This document shows, one piece after another, positions 1-7,709 of a stretch of 13,934 nucleotides of DNA. Below the pieces are notes generated by a model. The model was not told the origin of the DNA, ran no database searches, and saw only the letters and a program-made list of their open reading frames with translations. Both the position numbers and the translations under genes were made by a program. Source of the DNA: Turicibacter sp. (lineage in GTDB: Bacteria > Bacillota > Bacilli > MOL361 > Turicibacteraceae). Numbering within the stretch: the stretch's first letter is position 1; each line of letters starts with the position of its first letter. Location: the NCBI GenBank assembly GCA_030531025.1, contig JAUMTV010000082.1:1-13934 (forward strand), written 5' to 3'.

Positions 1-1444
1 TATCGTGCTTTGTAGACAGTTCAATCTCTTCTTCTAACTCTTTTAATCTTTCCTCGATTGTCTCAGCTTTCACTCTTTCTAGTGCAAGTTGAGTAATTTT
101 TGATTCTAATTGCTCTCGTTTTAACTTCTTACTGCTATATAGATGCTGGATATCTTTAACATCCTCTAACTGTCTATCTAACTTTTTAATATCTTCGTGT
201 AATTTTAGTTTCTCATCATCTTTTAAATAATAATTTGCGATAAACTCCTGCTTTTCATCACTTAAAGTTTCTAAGTTACCTATCTTTTCATCATATCGGG
301 TTTTAAATCCATGTATTAAAACTCGATGATCATGTGGAGGTAAATATTGTTTTAAATTATTCAATCTCTGTGTTTCACTTGAAGTAATCTTTCTTCCACA
401 AATACACATTTTCTTCTCTACAATAGTTTCGATTGCAGTAGCATTAATCCCAGGAATTGCTTCTTCATCAACAGTTGAAGAATCTAGTTTTAGCATAATC
501 TCATCCTCTAGAATTGATAGTAACCTAGAGACAGTATAATTCGTATAATGTTTTGAAAACGAAGGATGATTTTTTTTCCCTGGGAACAACATTGCGTTAG
601 TCTCATCTTTTACAGATTTATAACGTATTTCTTTTTCTTTATATTGCTCTTGCAGTTTCAACCCTTGAGCGTTCAATTTTATCTGCTCTTCTAATTCATC
701 AATCTCATCATTCAATCGAGCCATATCATTTTCAAACTGTTGAATATTTCGTTGAGTAGCTTCAAGCTCGGCTGTCTTAATTTGACATTCCGTTTTCTTT
801 TTTTCTAACTCATCGGAAGCTTCACTTTTGAGTTGTGAATGTAGTACATTCATAACTTTTCTTTCTAAGATTGTTTTTAATGAGTCATATACATCAATAT
901 TTAGTATATTTTTAATTCCCGTTGAAATATCTTTACGAGCCTGTGCAGTATTTTCTCCTAAGTTTTTTATTCTTTCTCCATCAAACAAGAAATAATTTGA
1001 TAATTTTTCTGGAAGAATACTATTAATAATATTCTCCGCACTAGCTCCTGGCTCTTGTACCGAGTTACCATCTTCGTTAGTATATACGACTAAAAAATCC
1101 TCTTTAAGAAATTTCGGATTTCCATCAATCATTTTTTTAACCACTTTTTTACGCTCAATTGTGTAATGGATATTCTCATGGATCGCCTCAATGACTACGG
1201 ATACTGTTTTTTGTTCTTGAGGTTTCATCTGTTGAAATATTGTTTCATTTAATAGTTTTTCTGGTTCTGGGAGTTTTAACTTTCCATATAAACACCAGTT
1301 AAATGCTTGAAGTAATGTTGTTTTCCCGCTACCATTCATTGCATGGATGATGGTTAAATTTCTGTCATTTTCTACTGAAAACTCTAATTTATTTTCCCCT
1401 GAAAATTGTCTAAAATTACTTAAATTAATAGACTTAAATTTCAC
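1..1444 (-). CDS. SMC/DndD-like AAA ATPase, C-terminus beyond window
   Basis: This is an open frame of 481 codons from a GTG at 1444 to the window edge with no stop (translated by hand), so the C-terminal part is missing. An N-terminal ABC/SMC-type ATPase head is visible. The Walker A motif AMNGSGKTT is at residues 35-43, and a FLFDGERI motif at 152-159 is typical of DndD-like ATPases. A long charged, heptad-rich stretch (about 190-310 and again after 360) should form a coiled coil. MCICGRK at 346-352 sits at the expected hinge and resembles a zinc-hook CxC. The Walker B and signature motifs lie off the window. The start overlaps the upstream small ORF by 11 nt, which implies translational coupling, and GAGAGG lies a short way upstream. 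From family knowledge such ATPases gate DNA cleavage in Dnd/phosphorothioate-type and other defence systems. The exact system here is inferred, not shown. Confidence 0.85.
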   Translation of the reverse strand, partial: MKFKSINLSNFRQFSGENKLEFSVENDRNLTIIHAMNGSGKTTLLQAFNWCLYGKLKLPEPEKLLNETIFQQMKPQEQKTVSVVIEAIHENIHYTIERKKVVKKMIDGNPKFLKEDFLVVYTNEDGNSVQEPGASAENIINSILPEKLSNYFLFDGERIKNLGENTAQARKDISTGIKNILNIDVYDSLKTILERKVMNVLHSQLKSEASDELEKKKTECQIKTAELEATQRNIQQFENDMARLNDEIDELEEQIKLNAQGLKLQEQYKEKEIRYKSVKDETNAMLFPGKKNHPSFSKHYTNYTVSRLLSILEDEIMLKLDSSTVDEEAIPGINATAIETIVEKKMCICGRKITSSETQRLNNLKQYLPPHDHRVLIHGFKTRYDEKIGNLETLSDEKQEFIANYYLKDDEKLKLHEDIKKLDRQLEDVKDIQHLYSSKKLKREQLESKITQLALERVKAETIEERLKELEEEIELSTKHD

Positions 1445-1604
1445 TATCTTCTACCTCTCTCTCAATCATCGCCTTATATTTTTTTGCTAAATGCTCTTGC
1501 GTTTTAATTTGAGTATTACCTTCCATTAGTATTTTTTTATCAAACTTATATTGTAATTTAGCCATTTGTATGATCAATCTCTTTTTTGCTTCTAAATCTT
1601 TCAC
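1434..1604 (-). CDS. 56-aa small protein of the helicase/ATPase operon
   Basis: This short frame starts at GTG 1604 and stops at TAA 1434-1436. A very strong Shine-Dalgarno, AGGAGGAG (1611-1618, minus strand), lies 6 nt upstream and overlaps the TAG of the helicase gene (1617-1619). The 3' end overlaps the ATPase start by 11 nt. The protein is highly charged and probably helical (begins VKDLEAKKRL, ends EREVEDSEI), with no membrane segment and no cysteines. Wedged between a helicase and an SMC-like ATPase, it is best read as a small partner protein of that complex. I recall that small proteins of this size are annotated beside such pairs as 'DNA modification system-associated', but this cannot be verified here. 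The tight packing makes it unlikely to be a chance ORF. Confidence 0.78.
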   Translation of the reverse strand: MKDLEAKKRLIIQMAKLQYKFDKKILMEGNTQIKTQEHLAKKYKAMIEREVEDSEI

Positions 1605-1616
1605 CCAAATCTCCTC

Positions 1617-3752
1617 CTATATTTCTTGTAAAACATACTCAGATAAATCATAGACATCATATAGCTCTGTTGCCAAATCCATTCCGACATCAGAATTGAT
1701 TGCTAGTCTTGAAAACTCTTTAATTCGATTGTATTCTTTAAGAATTAAAAAGATTTCTGCATCTGATGTGATACCATCTCTCATGACTTTACCTAAATTT
1801 CTTGGTAGGGTTACAAAATCAAAGATTTCCGCATAATCTTTTCCCTCTGCTTTTCTTAAAATGCGCCCTCTTCTTTGAATGAATTGCTTTTCGTTTGTTG
1901 TGCTAGATAAAATAAACGCACGTCGAGTGGCTGGAATATCAACCCCCTCATCCAAACATTTTATAGCAACTAATCCTTGCAAATCATTTCCGTTAGTAAA
2001 ACGTTTAATTAAAGATTGACGTGTCACAATATCTTCTTGAGCAGTAAAAGTATGTACCCTCATATTTAACTCTTTTCCCATAAAAACATTGATTGCATTA
2101 ATCTGCTTAATCGGGAACTTATTCTCCCCATCATTAATAGGCACACTTGTACAATAAATTAAATTGTAATGGGTATCTTTATATTCACTTATCTTATCTT
2201 TAAAGGCTTTAAATTTATTAATCGATCCATCTGCAATTTGATATGTTAGCCTAATAACCTCTTTAAACTCAGTATTAGTTCGAGCTAAACGTTTTAATTC
2301 CTGTAATGAGTACCCCTTAAATTCATCTAGTATGTTATAATACTGATCTGATTCAACTTCATCAAGATACACTAATATTGGATAATAATAGTAAGGAGTT
2401 AAATACCCGTTATTAATGGCATCTTCTAAATCATACTTAAAGACAATTTGACTAAAGTAGTCAATCAGCTTTCGGGTTCCGCTTTCATCATTATGTCGAA
2501 TTGGTGTAGCGGTTAAACCTAAACGATACCTTATATCAGATGGTAAGTTTTTAAAGTTAGACTCAGCCCCAAGATTGTGCGCTTCATCTGCGACTAAAAT
2601 AACCTCATATCGTTGCTTCATTATTTTTAAAATATTTTGAAACCTCTCAGTTTTAAAACTATCATTGGTTGTTACAACAGATAAGTGATTTCGCTTTGAG
2701 TCTAAGTTTAACCTTTGATATTCCTTATTAAGCCTTCTATCCCAATTAGGAACATCAGAGTAAACCTTTAACGGTTCATATGAAAAATTTGATAACTCTT
2801 CAACCCATTGATTTACTAAGTGTTTATATGGAACAAGTACAATAACAATTTGTTTTTGTTTTTTTCCTTTCATTTCATTAAACAATTGAACCAAAGAGTA
2901 ACATGCTGTAATGGTTTTCCCCGTCCCTGTAGCCATTTGTAAAATTCCATGATAATCATTGGCTACCCATTGTGAAAAAGCATCTAATTGATAAGGTCGG
3001 ATTTTTCCTCTTAAATACTTTGGTATGCAAGGTTCATTTGGGTCAATTAACTCAGTGTCAGGATCATCCTCAATCACAGGTAGTAATCCTTCTTTTTGGT
3101 ATGCTATGAGCTTTCTTTGAATTGCTTCATTGAAATCATAAACTTCTAAATTATTCGTTTGATTGTTCCAAAGCATATCGAAGTTTTTTTCTTTTAAATC
3201 AATACGCATCTTATCTCGCTCATCCCATGAAAAATATAAATCTATACTTTCAAAATTCTCGCAATAACCATTGTGCGTTTCATTGATTGAACCATTAAAC
3301 GCTACTTTATCGTTATTACTATCAGAAACAATACCAATCTTTTCATGAAATATTCCTTGAGAATTTCTAAATGCTATACGAATATCTAAAATTCCTAATT
3401 CAATCATTCTTTCAATCTTAGATAATTGTCTTTTTGATAAATCGTCTTCTGGAATAACTAAAGACGAAATAATTCGAGACTCGATAAACTTTTTTCGTTT
3501 ATCATAAGCATTTTTAATCAATTCTATATCTTCACTTGAAAGATTAGGAGAAGCAATTAGCTGCATACGTCCATTATTAGTCATAAATTCATCTATTGCA
3601 TCCCCTAATAATAGTAGCGACTGAGTAGAAAAGTACCCTACAGCTCTTTTATATTCTGTAGAAACTTTTATAACTTTTTGATAAAAATCTCTCACAATAT
3701 CATCTTCTTCAGATCTATACTGGATTTGAAGATTTAACTCTTTTAATCCCAT
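1617..3752 (-). CDS. PLD-nuclease / DEAH-box superfamily 2 helicase fusion
   Basis: This is a 711-aa protein. I choose ATG 3752 because AGGGGTGG (3757-3764) sits just upstream; an in-frame ATG at 3821 would lie upstream of the likely promoter and has no RBS. Residues 1-210 form a phospholipase-D-like domain with one HKD-type motif (H136-x-K138, then FNGSIN at 152-157). One motif per chain usually means the active site forms in a dimer. After a linker comes an SF2 helicase core: Walker A ATGTGKT (274-280), DEAH (389-392), LTATP (413-417), the motif V region CLDEGVDIP, and motif VI QRRGR (626-630). The expected activity is ATP-driven DNA translocation coupled to phosphodiester cleavage. It is first in an operon with the small protein and the DndD-like ATPase, which supports a restriction or phage-defence role (inference). 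PLD-helicase fusions are known from several defence families, so the specific system stays open. Confidence 0.9.
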   Translation of the reverse strand: MGLKELNLQIQYRSEEDDIVRDFYQKVIKVSTEYKRAVGYFSTQSLLLLGDAIDEFMTNNGRMQLIASPNLSSEDIELIKNAYDKRKKFIESRIISSLVIPEDDLSKRQLSKIERMIELGILDIRIAFRNSQGIFHEKIGIVSDSNNDKVAFNGSINETHNGYCENFESIDLYFSWDERDKMRIDLKEKNFDMLWNNQTNNLEVYDFNEAIQRKLIAYQKEGLLPVIEDDPDTELIDPNEPCIPKYLRGKIRPYQLDAFSQWVANDYHGILQMATGTGKTITACYSLVQLFNEMKGKKQKQIVIVLVPYKHLVNQWVEELSNFSYEPLKVYSDVPNWDRRLNKEYQRLNLDSKRNHLSVVTTNDSFKTERFQNILKIMKQRYEVILVADEAHNLGAESNFKNLPSDIRYRLGLTATPIRHNDESGTRKLIDYFSQIVFKYDLEDAINNGYLTPYYYYPILVYLDEVESDQYYNILDEFKGYSLQELKRLARTNTEFKEVIRLTYQIADGSINKFKAFKDKISEYKDTHYNLIYCTSVPINDGENKFPIKQINAINVFMGKELNMRVHTFTAQEDIVTRQSLIKRFTNGNDLQGLVAIKCLDEGVDIPATRRAFILSSTTNEKQFIQRRGRILRKAEGKDYAEIFDFVTLPRNLGKVMRDGITSDAEIFLILKEYNRIKEFSRLAINSDVGMDLATELYDVYDLSEYVLQEI

Positions 3753-3782
3753 AATCCACCCCTGTTTATGTTTTTCACTTCG

Positions 3783-3811
3783 ATTATAACAAAAAATAAC
3801 ATTTTTGTCGA
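3783..3811 (-). promoter_or_regulatory. Sigma-A-type promoter of the helicase operon
   Basis: On the minus strand a perfect TATAAT (3783-3788) is preceded by TCGACA (3806-3811) with an exact 17-bp spacer. It lies 31 nt upstream of the chosen ATG. A short inverted repeat ACAAC-n6-GTTGT (3815-3830) abuts the -35 box and could be an operator, but this is weak. Confidence 0.75.
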
Positions 3812-3934
3812 TAAACAACAATTAAGTTGTATAAATGGAAATTATTTTGAATTTATTGTAAATTTATTCTAAAATTAGGGTAATACATTTTACTAAATAA
3901 CATAAAATTCTAGTACCGAAAAATTTTATAAAAA

Positions 3935-4018
3935 AAGGCGAATGATGTGATGAACATGATTCGCCTATCCGTTTTCTATTGTGAACGATGAAGATTTAAT
4001 TCCTCATGGTAGCGGGAT
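3935..4018 (+). repeat. Alpha module, right half (H1, H6, R)
   Basis: H1 is a hairpin with arms GGCGAAT (3937-3943) and ATTCGCC (3959-3965), a G-G mismatch, then an upper stem ATGT/ACAT. A small ATGA..TCAT hairpin (H6, about 3988-4006) leads into the R box GTAGCGGGAT at 4009-4018. The left half (L, H4, H5) is absent: the sequence upstream is AT-rich and belongs to the helicase promoter region. The copy is therefore truncated. H1 here is nearly identical to H1 at 13722-13750. Confidence 0.8.
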
Positions 4019-4232
4019 AGAATTCCCGATTACTTAAACTTCTCTTTTATCTCTCATCAAAACATAAGGATACCCACACCTCACTCGTGTCGTGTGGGTT
4101 TTCTTATCACCTTGTTATATAAATGTTCTTTTAAATCAGTAGAATGATTTTATCAATAACTCCCCTTATTAAATAGCTGAGATCAAATACCTTCCAACCC
4201 AATCCGTTGCCTTGCAACCGTTTGGGTTGGAA
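4019..4232 (+). repeat. Beta module (H2 + H3)
   Basis: H2 has arms CCCACAC (4073-4079) and GTGTGGG (4092-4098), preceded by GGATA and followed by TTTTCTTATC. H3 spans 4192-4232 with outer stem TTCCAACCC/GGGTTGGAA and the apex GTTGC-CTT-GCAAC, separated by a conserved C-C mismatch. H3 lies 47 nt beyond the 3' end of the minus-strand ParB-like gene and may also end its transcription. No L box follows, so the module ends at the gene. Confidence 0.78.
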
Positions 4233-4278
4233 TTTCTCAAGTATGAAGCTAACTTATAGTAAATACTATTATCCATGC

Positions 4279-5352
4279 TTACTTAGACTTCTTATTTAAG
4301 ATTTTTTCTAATTGTTGTCCAATTTTCTTTAGATTATTTTTATCTGTCTTAGAGATTATTTCTAAATAATTTGTGGGTATTTTCTTTAAATAGGTTAAAA
4401 AGTCTAAAATAATTTTTTTATGATTTATATTCTGCTGATGCACTAATTGAATAGCCTCTTCAAGTGATTCTCCTGCTTCTAATGCTTGTTTAGCTATCGG
4501 ATCTTTCAGCACTGTTTCTAAATCTTTCATCTGTTCTTTGTATTTAATTTGCCTATCTGAAAATTTTTGATGATTGATTATTCCAATCCAATGACAAAAA
4601 TTCATTAGATTTTCTCGATTACATACGACATTGCTTCTAACCTTAAAATAGTCACGTTTAATAGAACCACTTCTCATCGCTTTATAAAAAAGTGGAAAAT
4701 AATATTCATCTGTACAACATTCTTCTTCACTTTTTTGATACCATTCTAATCGTTGAATGGATAGATAAGCTTCATATGCCTGAAACATTGCAATAGCCCG
4801 ATATTCTCCTAAGCCAACCTCAACTCCCGCTTCCTTACACTTCTTTCCATATCGCGTTACAATATGATGTAAAAAAATAGCCTTTTGATACTCTTCCCAT
4901 TCTACCTTTCCAGAAAGATGGGCTAATGATGCAATTTTATATCTTTCTTCCTGTGAGTCTTCGTATACTTTACCTGATATGACACAAACACTAATTTCCA
5001 TTAAAGAGTTCTTTAACTCGGTATCTCTTTTTTCATTCATTAAAATCAGCTTAATAGCAGCAATTCTTCGATTTCCTTCAACAACAACATACTTATTTGA
5101 ACCTTGTTCTAACCTAACAACAACTACTCTTTCTAAAGATAAAAAGCCATTCTCTTTAATTGACTCTATCAATTCTTTCATTTCATAAATCTCTAATTTT
5201 TTTATCATTTCCAATTGAACGTTTTCATCTTTAAAATCACTTATTGTATATGACCGATTCTTTGTTGCGAATCTAGGATTTTGAGGATCTAATAATATGT
5301 TATCAATACACAATAACGCCTCTTTTATCTTAATATCACATTTTCCTGCCAT
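4279..5352 (-). CDS. ParB/Srx-fold N-terminal domain protein
   Basis: This is a 357-aa protein starting at ATG 5352 with GGGGAGTGAGGG just upstream. The N-terminal 130 residues show ParB/sulfiredoxin-fold features: DPQNPR at 22-27, an 'ELIESIKENGF' helix-turn around 60-70 and EGNRR at 92-96, the site that binds or hydrolyses CTP or nucleic acid in this fold. The remaining 220 residues are helical and charged with a lysine-rich tail. There is no ParA partner and no recognisable parS in the window, so partitioning is unlikely. Solitary ParB-domain proteins of this type are often found in phage, plasmid or defence regions (DndB is a distant relative of this fold). The gene stands alone between a beta module (3' side) and H5-H1 hairpins (5' side). 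Its precise function is unknown. Confidence 0.82.
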   Translation of the reverse strand: MAGKCDIKIKEALLCIDNILLDPQNPRFATKNRSYTISDFKDENVQLEMIKKLEIYEMKELIESIKENGFLSLERVVVVRLEQGSNKYVVVEGNRRIAAIKLILMNEKRDTELKNSLMEISVCVISGKVYEDSQEERYKIASLAHLSGKVEWEEYQKAIFLHHIVTRYGKKCKEAGVEVGLGEYRAIAMFQAYEAYLSIQRLEWYQKSEEECCTDEYYFPLFYKAMRSGSIKRDYFKVRSNVVCNRENLMNFCHWIGIINHQKFSDRQIKYKEQMKDLETVLKDPIAKQALEAGESLEEAIQLVHQQNINHKKIILDFLTYLKKIPTNYLEIISKTDKNNLKKIGQQLEKILNKKSK

Positions 5353-5445
5353 TCCCTCACTCCCCGATACAAATAATCTCTAACTTTACTAAAGAATAGT
5401 CATGAGTTATTGAAAATATGATATTTATTATTAGTAAGTAATTGA

Positions 5446-5525
5446 GCTAAGAACGAAAATCATCAGATTTGAGTCTTATCATCCATCATAAAAGGCGAAT
5501 GATACCTAAGTATGATTCGCCTTTT
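5446..5525 (+). repeat. Partial alpha module (H5 + H1)
   Basis: H5 (5446-5480) pairs GCTAAG with CTTATC around an inner AAATC/GATTT stem and keeps the ACGA/GAGT internal loop seen in other copies. H1 (5490-5525) has arms AAAAGGCGAAT and ATTCGCCTTTT, then the conserved G-G mismatch, then ATAC/GTAT closing a CTAA loop. No L, H4 or R box is recognisable, so this is a fragment. Confidence 0.8.
5490..5525 (-). terminator. H1 hairpin acting as terminator for the 132-aa gene
   Basis: In this copy the H1 arms are extended by AAAA on the left and TTTT on the right, giving a 16-bp stem with one mismatch and a T-tract on both strands. It lies 40 nt past the stop of the minus-strand gene at 5565, in the position and form of a bidirectional rho-independent terminator. 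Confidence 0.65.
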
Positions 5526-5564
5526 CTAATATTATCAAATAATAGGATATTAATATCTTATCAT

Positions 5565-5963
5565 CTAGATATCTTTTAATTGTTCATTTTCTTGATATTG
5601 CTGTAATAGCTCGTTAATAAATACGCTAGTTTTACCTTTTATATAGTCATATGCATGTTCTGGTAACCCATCTTGTATATATTGTGTAGCGAATAAAAAG
5701 GCACGAAGCATTCTATCAACCGCATCTTTTGAAAATCTATATTCTTCATTAACTTCTTGATAGTTCATTAAAATAATATCATCTAATTCCTTTAAAACAA
5801 AATACATGTATCTTTGTCCATCATAATTTTCTTTTACATATTCAATCTTACTCGAAAGATCATGAATATTTTTTTCTTCTAATTCTTCATCAATTTTATA
5901 AAAATCTCGCCGATCAATAGTATGGCAATTACAAAACTCTTCATGACTCATATATTTTTTCAT
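5565..5963 (-). CDS. Uncharacterised 132-aa protein
   Basis: This frame starts at ATG 5963 with a good GGAGG (plus strand CCTCC) about 7 nt upstream, which supports it being a real gene. The product is acidic and mostly helical by inspection, soluble, with no signal peptide or membrane span. FCNCHTIDRRDFYKIDEE near the N-terminus holds two cysteines and a histidine close together (C11, C13, H14), too few to claim a metal site. I do not recognise the family. It sits alone between alpha-type repeat fragments, in the same orientation as the ParB-like gene but separated from it by a terminator-like hairpin, so it is probably a separate transcript. Confidence 0.7.
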   Translation of the reverse strand: MKKYMSHEEFCNCHTIDRRDFYKIDEELEEKNIHDLSSKIEYVKENYDGQRYMYFVLKELDDIILMNYQEVNEEYRFSKDAVDRMLRAFLFATQYIQDGLPEHAYDYIKGKTSVFINELLQQYQENEQLKDI

Positions 5964-6040
5964 ACCTATCCTCCATTTTATTATTTACGTTAATAAATAT
6001 GCTCATGACTTAAAATATATTCTTTCACACTAGATATAAT

Positions 6041-6163
6041 CTCTCGCTACTAGAAGAAACCTCTTTTAAACACCAAAAACATTTCATCCAAAAAGGAAAA
6101 TAATGTGTGAACATGGTTAGTAAACTGCTCACTGTAATCAGCAGCACCTTAAAGTCCCGCTAC
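6041..6163 (+). repeat. Degenerate alpha module with two L-like boxes
   Basis: CTCTCGCTAC at 6041-6050 is a decayed L box. AAAAAGGAAAATAATGTG.. at 6090-6120 resembles H1 sequence without its pairing. A clean CCCGCTAC occurs at 6156-6163, preceded by TTAAAGT as at the L box near 12675. H4, H5 and R are not recognisable. A palindrome TCCTGAT-T-ATCAGGA follows at 6172-6186. Confidence 0.5.
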
Positions 6164-6419
6164 AATGGGATCATCCTGATTATCAGGACTGCTTTTTAAA
6201 TTTATCACTCATCCATGGATAACCACACCACACTTCTGTCGTGTAGGTTTTCTCATCGTTTGTAAGTTCATTTCATTCTTAGAAGAAAGCTATCTCTTGA
6301 TGAACTTATCTCGCTTTATAAATAGATAATAGACCATGAAGCGCTAATCGTTGCCTTGTAACCGTTAGCCGCTTCATGAAACCACGTACTATGATCATCA
6401 CTAAGTATTAAAATCACCT
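6164..6419 (+). repeat. Beta module (H2 + H3)
   Basis: H2 is slightly decayed: CCACAC (6223-6228) pairs with GTGTaGG (6241-6247), flanked by GGATA and TTTTC as elsewhere. H3 (6335-6378) has the stem CATGAAGCG..CTAA / TTAG..CGCTTCATG around GTTGC-CTT-GTAAC with the C-C mismatch. This stem differs at nearly every base from the CCAACCC/GGGTTGG version at 4192, yet pairs fully. It runs directly into the L box at 6421. Confidence 0.75.
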
Positions 6420-6420
6420 T

Positions 6421-6644
6421 CCCGCTACATTGAATTGCTCTTGATTAATTATAAAAACGAACCACCCAGCCTCCACTCCGAACATACGCCAGTATGTCGG
6501 AAACTCGGAGGATGGATGATTCGTGTTAGTCTTAGTTTGAGTGTGAAACATCCAATCAGAAAAGGCGAATGATACACCAGTATGATTCTCCTATCCTTTT
6601 TCTCTTGTGAATAATGAAATTTTAATCCTTCATCGTAGCGGGAT
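6421..6644 (+). repeat. Alpha module (L, H4, H1, H6, R)
   Basis: L is CCCGCTAC at 6421-6428 and R is GTAGCGGGAT at 6635-6644. H4 (6457-6524) is the clearest example of the mismatch pattern: ACGAA/TTCGT, C-A, CA/TG, C-A, CCA/TGG, G-A, CCTCC/GGAGG, then an internal loop and a CATAC-gcca-GTATG tip. H5 is degenerate (only CTTAG-like sequence near 6531). H1 (6562-6592) has one extra C-T mismatch. ATGAA/TTCAT forms H6 before R. Confidence 0.82.
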
Positions 6645-6827
6645 GATTATAGTTATTTCGGTCATATTTTATAGCCGTATTTCTATAAGGATAAAATTTT
6701 TAGCAGACTTCTTTCCTTAATAAATGAAGGTCAGTACATAAAAATAATATATATACAAACAGAAATGTTTTTCATCTTTCTAAGTCAGTCTTAGTACTTA
6801 AAGCTTTTCGATATTAAGGCATCCTAT

Positions 6828-6918
6828 AGTCCAGAGGTCACCTAGCGATTTCTGAAAGAAATCTAATCCTCTACCGCTAGGGCTTTAGTTTTTACACTGT
6901 GAAAAACTTATCTGGACT
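6828..6918. ncRNA. Candidate structured RNA, three-way junction
   Basis: An 8-bp closing stem AGTCCAGA (6828-6835) / TCTGGACT (6911-6918) encloses two hairpins. The first is CCTAGCG (6841-6847) / CGCTAGG (6875-6881), containing a nested ATTTC/GAAAT hairpin (6848-6862). The second is AGTTTTT (6887-6893) / AAAAACT (6902-6908) with an 8-nt loop. All stems are exact. It lies 129 nt past the MarR stop and 180 nt after an R box, with no plus-strand gene directly downstream. It does not match any riboswitch consensus I know, and it may be a decayed relative of the alpha/beta modules. Strand is uncertain. Confidence 0.45.
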
Positions 6919-7046
6919 TATATATATTTATCTTTTACTTTAAATCAATTGTGGTGTGATATTGTTATTATATCCAATTCACCTATAAAGTTTTGAATCT
7001 CTGCTATCAACTATTCAACATTAAATCACAACAATCATTTCACTCC

Positions 7047-7499
7047 TTAATAATCCCTTTTATTCCCTTTTTTTACAAACTCCCAATCTGATTCAATATT
7101 TTCTCGAACACGTTGAAGAAAATCAAGTAAACAATCAATTTCTTGTTCTGAAAATCCAGTTAAAGCAACTTGATTAGAGTGTTCTCCCTCTTTTTTTAAA
7201 AATGGATATACTTCATTTCCTTTTTGGGTAGGAAATAATTTTTTTATTTTTTTATTTATTTCATCCTCTCTCTTTTCAATAAATCCTTGTAATTCAAGTT
7301 TTTGAATGGCTCGTGCTGCTGTCGTGCGATCAACCTTAATCATTTCTGCAACTTTTTCTTGAATGATTCCAGGGTTCTCACAAATCCGAATCAAATATAA
7401 ATACTGACCTTTAGTGAGGTTTAAATCCTTAAATTCAATATTACTAATTGAGTCAAGTGCACGAGCAATCATCCCAATTTCTCGTAAAATTTCTTTCAT
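7047..7499 (-). CDS. MarR-family transcriptional regulator
   Basis: This is a 150-aa protein. I choose ATG 7499 because AGGAG (plus CTCCT, 7506-7510) is 6 nt upstream; a longer frame from 7550 would overlap the likely operator and lacks an RBS. The sequence follows MarR architecture: an N-terminal dimerisation helix (MKEILREIGMIARALDSI), then a winged helix with helix-turn-helix 'GIIQEKVAEMIKVDRTTAARAIQKLELQGFI' and a wing carrying EKREDEINKKIKKLFPT, then C-terminal dimerisation helices. The gene is divergent from the GNAT-YczE pair, the classical arrangement in which MarR represses itself and the divergent genes until a ligand binds. The ligand cannot be read from sequence. Confidence 0.9.
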   Translation of the reverse strand: MKEILREIGMIARALDSISNIEFKDLNLTKGQYLYLIRICENPGIIQEKVAEMIKVDRTTAARAIQKLELQGFIEKREDEINKKIKKLFPTQKGNEVYPFLKKEGEHSNQVALTGFSEQEIDCLLDFLQRVRENIESDWEFVKKGNKRDY

Positions 7500-7528
7500 G
7501 TCAAACTCCTTTTCGTTACACTTATAGC

Positions 7529-7574
7529 TTTTTTGTTGCATTTGCATCATTTTTATTGCATTTACAACAAAAAA
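7529..7574. promoter_or_regulatory. Probable MarR operator in the divergent intergenic region
   Basis: Two overlapping signals are present. A 10-bp inverted repeat TTTTTTGTTG (7529-7538) / CAACAAAAAA (7565-7574) surrounds two direct repeats TTGCATTTGCA (7536-7546) and TTGCATTTACA (7556-7566). The direct repeats are spaced exactly 20 bp, or two helical turns. The position just upstream of the MarR start suits autorepression. Confidence 0.6.
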
Positions 7575-7654
7575 ACGTTAATATATATATGTGGCTTTCA
7601 TAAAAGATTTTGTTTGATTGTGAAGTCAATTCAAATCAATCTTACAACTTATAT

Positions 7655-7660
7655 TATAAT
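7655..7660 (+). promoter_or_regulatory. -10 box of the GNAT-YczE transcript
   Basis: A perfect TATAAT lies 49 nt upstream of the GNAT ATG. No good -35 hexamer is seen at 16-18 bp upstream, consistent with a regulated promoter, possibly activated or derepressed through the MarR site. Confidence 0.45.
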
Positions 7661-7709
7661 TCAATTCATTCTCATTCAGTAAATAAATTAACAAAAAGGA
7701 GTATTAAAT

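Noticed and set aside
1323..1332. TTCCCGCTAC, an exact match to an L-box variant, inside the left operon
   Set aside because: It encodes the N-G-S-G-K of the ATPase Walker A loop on the minus strand, and no hairpins or R box accompany it. It is a codon coincidence.
3752..3821. Longer N-terminus (23 extra residues) for the PLD-helicase
   Set aside because: The ATG at 3821 lies upstream of the TCGACA-17-TATAAT promoter and lacks a ribosome binding site, whereas ATG 3752 has one.
6828..6918. PreQ1, purine, T-box or other known riboswitch
   Set aside because: No known conserved core was found and there is no downstream gene on the matching strand.
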